This document shows positions 32,119 to 33,877 of a stretch of DNA of 33,877 nucleotides, in pieces (positions within the stretch are counted from its first letter, which is position 1; every line of letters starts with the position of its first letter). The notes under the pieces are model-generated. The model saw only the letters and a program-made list of their open reading frames with translations. It was not told the DNA's origin and did not search any database. This stretch comes from Bacillus mycoides (GTDB lineage: Bacteria > Bacillota > Bacilli > Bacillales > Bacillaceae_G), in NCBI RefSeq assembly GCF_001757995.1, contig NZ_LXLV01000109.1:1-33877 (forward strand), written 5' to 3'. Both the position numbers and the translations under genes were made by a program.

Positions 32119-32270
32119 CTAGTATTATATAATTGAAAATACATTAGCAAAAACTGTGGACAACGTATCCCCTTTATTAAAGTCGTAGAAACATCACAAG
32201 ATAGAAGAATATAATTAGGACCTGGAACGAACTTCAGTGAAAGTGTAAAAGAAGCCCATTTGATGACTTT
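32119..32270 (+). pseudogene. Decayed copy 2 of the YYIIE/VDN remnant
   Basis: The region matches 25231-25374 at DNA level (tattatataattgaaa, then gcaaaaa-tgtggacaac). A broken frame reads YYIIENTLAKTVDNVSPLLK with stops on either side. It follows R4 just as copy 1 follows R2, so repeat plus remnant moved or duplicated as one unit. Confidence 0.6.
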
Positions 32271-32290
32271 CTTTCTTTTTTTCGAAATAT

Positions 32291-32476
32291 TTGAATAAAA
32301 ATCAATTTTACGATTATAACCTTGTTGATATGTTATTATTAATAAATACAAGAAAGTATAAAAAAGCTAAAAGTATTGCGAAAAATCTAATAGAAAAACA
32401 CGAATATGGCAGATTTATTAATGAAGAGAAAAATATATATGAGTACATTGTAGATTATTGCAATAGACATATATAG
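32291..32476 (+). pseudogene. Possible 3' fragment of an immunity gene
   Basis: A 61-codon TTG frame without a ribosome site is helical and Lys/Tyr-rich (LVDMLLLINTRKYKKAKSIA, ending DYCNRHI). It ends 13 bp before the next gene, as upstream immunity genes in this array usually do, so it may be the tail of a lost one. Family unknown. Confidence 0.35.
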
Positions 32477-32489
32477 GATAGGAGAAAAG

Positions 32490-32807
32490 ATGGCAGTTAT
32501 AGATTTGGATCAGATAGATGCAATTGGAGTAGAAGGTAAAAATCTAAAGTTGTTAATAATAGACTATCTAGACTGGGAATATGAAGACATGCATCTAGAC
32601 GTACTACAAGAAAAAATTAATAATTACTTAGTATATCTTGAAGATAAGCAGTATTTTAAAGATTATGGGGACAACTTTGAGAAAAAAATAATTGATATAG
32701 ATTTTCAACATAGTGTTTCGGAAAATGGCTTAAAATTTCTGAACGTAGTTTCTAGTCAACTAAATGATACTGACATATTCATCAATATTCACTTACCAGA
32801 AGAGTAA
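32490..32807 (+). CDS. DUF6572-type protein, probable immunity
   Basis: A 105-aa acidic protein with ATAGGAG before the ATG. It begins MAVIDLDQIDAIGVEGKNLK, followed by LLIIDYLDWEYEDMHLDVLQ, then EKINNYLVYLEDKQY and FQHSVSENGLKFLNVVSSQL. This order (Asp-x-Ile-Asp-x-Ile-Gly, Asp-x-Leu-Asp-Trp, late GLKFL) is that of DUF6572 proteins. They occur in toxin-immunity clusters, and immunity is a reasonable guess; no toxin is readable directly upstream. Confidence 0.7.
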   Translation: MAVIDLDQIDAIGVEGKNLKLLIIDYLDWEYEDMHLDVLQEKINNYLVYLEDKQYFKDYGDNFEKKIIDIDFQHSVSENGLKFLNVVSSQLNDTDIFINIHLPEE

Positions 32808-32958
32808 TTCTTTATCACTTGTCTACGTTCTAATTTATTTTGCTAGATTTTTGGTTCAAGGAAAGAACTTTTCGAAGAAGAAGTTTTTTAGAATTGTATA
32901 TTTTAATGAACCATGTCACCTGGCTTTGAGTAAGTGAAGAGAAAGTTACAGATGGAGT

Positions 32959-33006
32959 AGAATCAACAAAAGAGACTTCATATTCGAGGTCTCTTTTGTT
33001 GATTCT
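32959..33006. terminator. Long perfect hairpin (18-bp stem)
   Basis: agaatcaacaaaagagac (32959-32976) pairs without mismatch with 32989-33006 around a 12-nt loop. The strand composition gives a T-rich right arm (tctcttttgttgattct), so it can terminate transcription after the DUF6572 gene, perhaps in both directions. Confidence 0.7.
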
Positions 33007-33007
33007 A

Positions 33008-33356
33008 TTAAAGAAATTTTTAATTAAACATGGGTATAAAAAAACAGCTATTAATGCTTTTGAGTGTATAAATGGTGTTTTTGGATTTCCTCAAGGCACT
33101 AGCGATGAATTTGTTGGGAATTATCCGAACATAACGAGTTAGAAGACAAAACAACCTATCTATGTGAAAGGTTTGGAGGGGATGGAATATCGGCATCAGG
33201 ATCTATGGTTAAAATGTTTGAAGGTATTTCGTTAATAGGTACTTTTGAAATTTTTTAATCGCTGTAATAACAGTGGGAACAGCTTGGTTAGCAACACCAA
33301 TTGTTATCCTAGCTAATATAGCAACAACTGCAGCAGGAGCAACTATAGCTTCATAA
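33008..33356 (+). pseudogene. Frameshifted remnant, possible toxin or pre-toxin segment
   Basis: Three consecutive frames each carry protein-like text: HGYKKTAINAFECINGVFGF to FV (about 33029-33115), ELSEHNELEDKTTYLCERFG to GTFEIF (about 33119-33259), and a hydrophobic end LIAVITVGTAWLATPIVILA to ATIAS-stop (to 33356). Two frameshifts join them. The Ala/Gly-rich hydrophobic end could be a membrane-active or pre-toxin segment. The family is not recognised. Confidence 0.45.
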
Positions 33357-33464
33357 GGGGATATTTTTGGTAAATTAAAGTACAAAATAGTACGGAGACT
33401 CTCCTGAAATTTCAATTTACTTCGTCCTCTGATGGACGTGTGAATAAAGGAAAAGAGATTGATA

Positions 33465-33877
33465 ATGAAGGAGTGGTACTATTTTAACGAATTTATCAAT
33501 TATGAGGAAAAGCGAATAGAAAAGTTTTTATTATTGGTTGAAAAGGTTATTGAGGAAAGAGGCAAAGATGATAAAGGTGTAAAGAATGGATATATACGTA
33601 TGTTATAAATGACATCTATAGCAGTAATGCTAAATGTTGAAGATAAAGAATTTAATAGACTAATAGCAATGGTAAGGAAAGAAGGGTTAAATGATTATTT
33701 GATTAATTATTTTATTGCTTTTAGAAATGGTGAGCCATCAGATTTTTATGAGCAGAGTGAGTTTTATGTAAAAGACCCATATTTAAAATTAAAAGTAGTA
33801 ATTGAGAGTAATAAAATTTCACAAGAGAATTCTATAAGAAATTTAGAGAAATATATAATAGAGTATTGGTATAAGGG
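33465..33877 (+). pseudogene. PoNi-like immunity gene with an in-frame stop, cut by window end
   Basis: The frame starts MKEWYYFNEFINYEEKRIEK and is stopped by TAA at 33606-33608, then continues in the same frame (MTSIAVMLNVEDKEFNRLIA) to the window end at LEKYIIEYWYKG. The N-terminal helix pattern and the closing YIIEYWYKG resemble PoNi (DUF1910/DUF1911) proteins, the immunity partners of PoNe-type PD-(D/E)XK DNase toxins. If the stop is real, translation could restart at ATG 33609, but no ribosome site is visible. The 3' part lies outside the window. Confidence 0.6.

Overview
The window looks like chromosomal or large-plasmid DNA of a Bacillus cereus group bacterium (B. cereus / B. thuringiensis type). 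The base composition is AT-rich, strong AAGGAGG-type ribosome sites precede ATG, TTG and GTG starts, an IS240-like IS6-family element is present, and there is a complete type VIIb (Ess/Yuk) secretion locus. This assignment is inferred from gene content only; no database was searched.

Region 1 (1-4,930) is a mobile-element junkyard: the 3' end of one IS6-family element, a lipoprotein gene with its own terminator, an orphan IS200/IS605-type non-coding end with strong RNA-like folding, a reverse-strand gene with homing-endonuclease-associated repeats, and a complete IS240-like copy next to the left-end stub of another. A further isolated IS end lies just upstream of the secretion operon and may supply its -35 box.

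Region 2 (4,995-15,540) is the secretion machine in the Staphylococcus/Listeria order: esxA (WXG100), esaA (membrane protein with a large coiled-coil ectodomain and a proline-rich tandem repeat), essA, esaB (ubiquitin-like), essB (pseudokinase) and essC (FHA plus FtsK/SpoIIIE ATPases). A terminator after esxA probably separates high esxA expression from the machine genes.

Region 3 (15,635-20,711) is the effector operon: a YwqH-like helical protein, a DUF3130/TIGR04197-like WXG-type partner, a DUF4176 protein, a 718-aa LXG polymorphic toxin whose tail looks like a PD-(D/E)XK nuclease, and two probable immunity genes.

Region 4 (about 20,760 to the window end) is the most unusual part: a 13-kb array of headless toxin C-termini, toxin fragments and mostly intact immunity genes. 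Recognisable toxin types are two WHH nucleases, a TWHE-motif HNH-like nuclease (one copy plus one tail), a TNT-type NAD glycohydrolase, a DNA/RNA non-specific endonuclease (EsaD-like) and several unidentified tails. Recognisable immunity families are DUF6985 (two), SUKH/SMI1 (two), Imm22, DUF4274, DUF600/YezG/EsaG (one plus a broken copy), tandem TPR proteins, DUF6572 and a broken PoNi-like gene. Two orphan modules begin with a 104-bp copy of the segment that sits just before the toxin domain in the full-length LXG gene, in the same reading frame. Several also carry a short hinge core, agggtacgggtaatag or close to it. Modules are separated by a diverged ~290-bp intergenic repeat ending in the same AAGCACTTG...CAAGTGCTT terminator. 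The arrangement fits a silent reservoir of T7SS toxin tips that could be moved onto the LXG gene by homologous recombination, while the immunity genes, each with its own ribosome site, protect the cell from relatives carrying those toxins. This is analogous to orphan CdiA-CT/CdiI and Rhs tip arrays. The recombination role is inference; the repeats, hinge sites, reading frames and decay are visible in the sequence.
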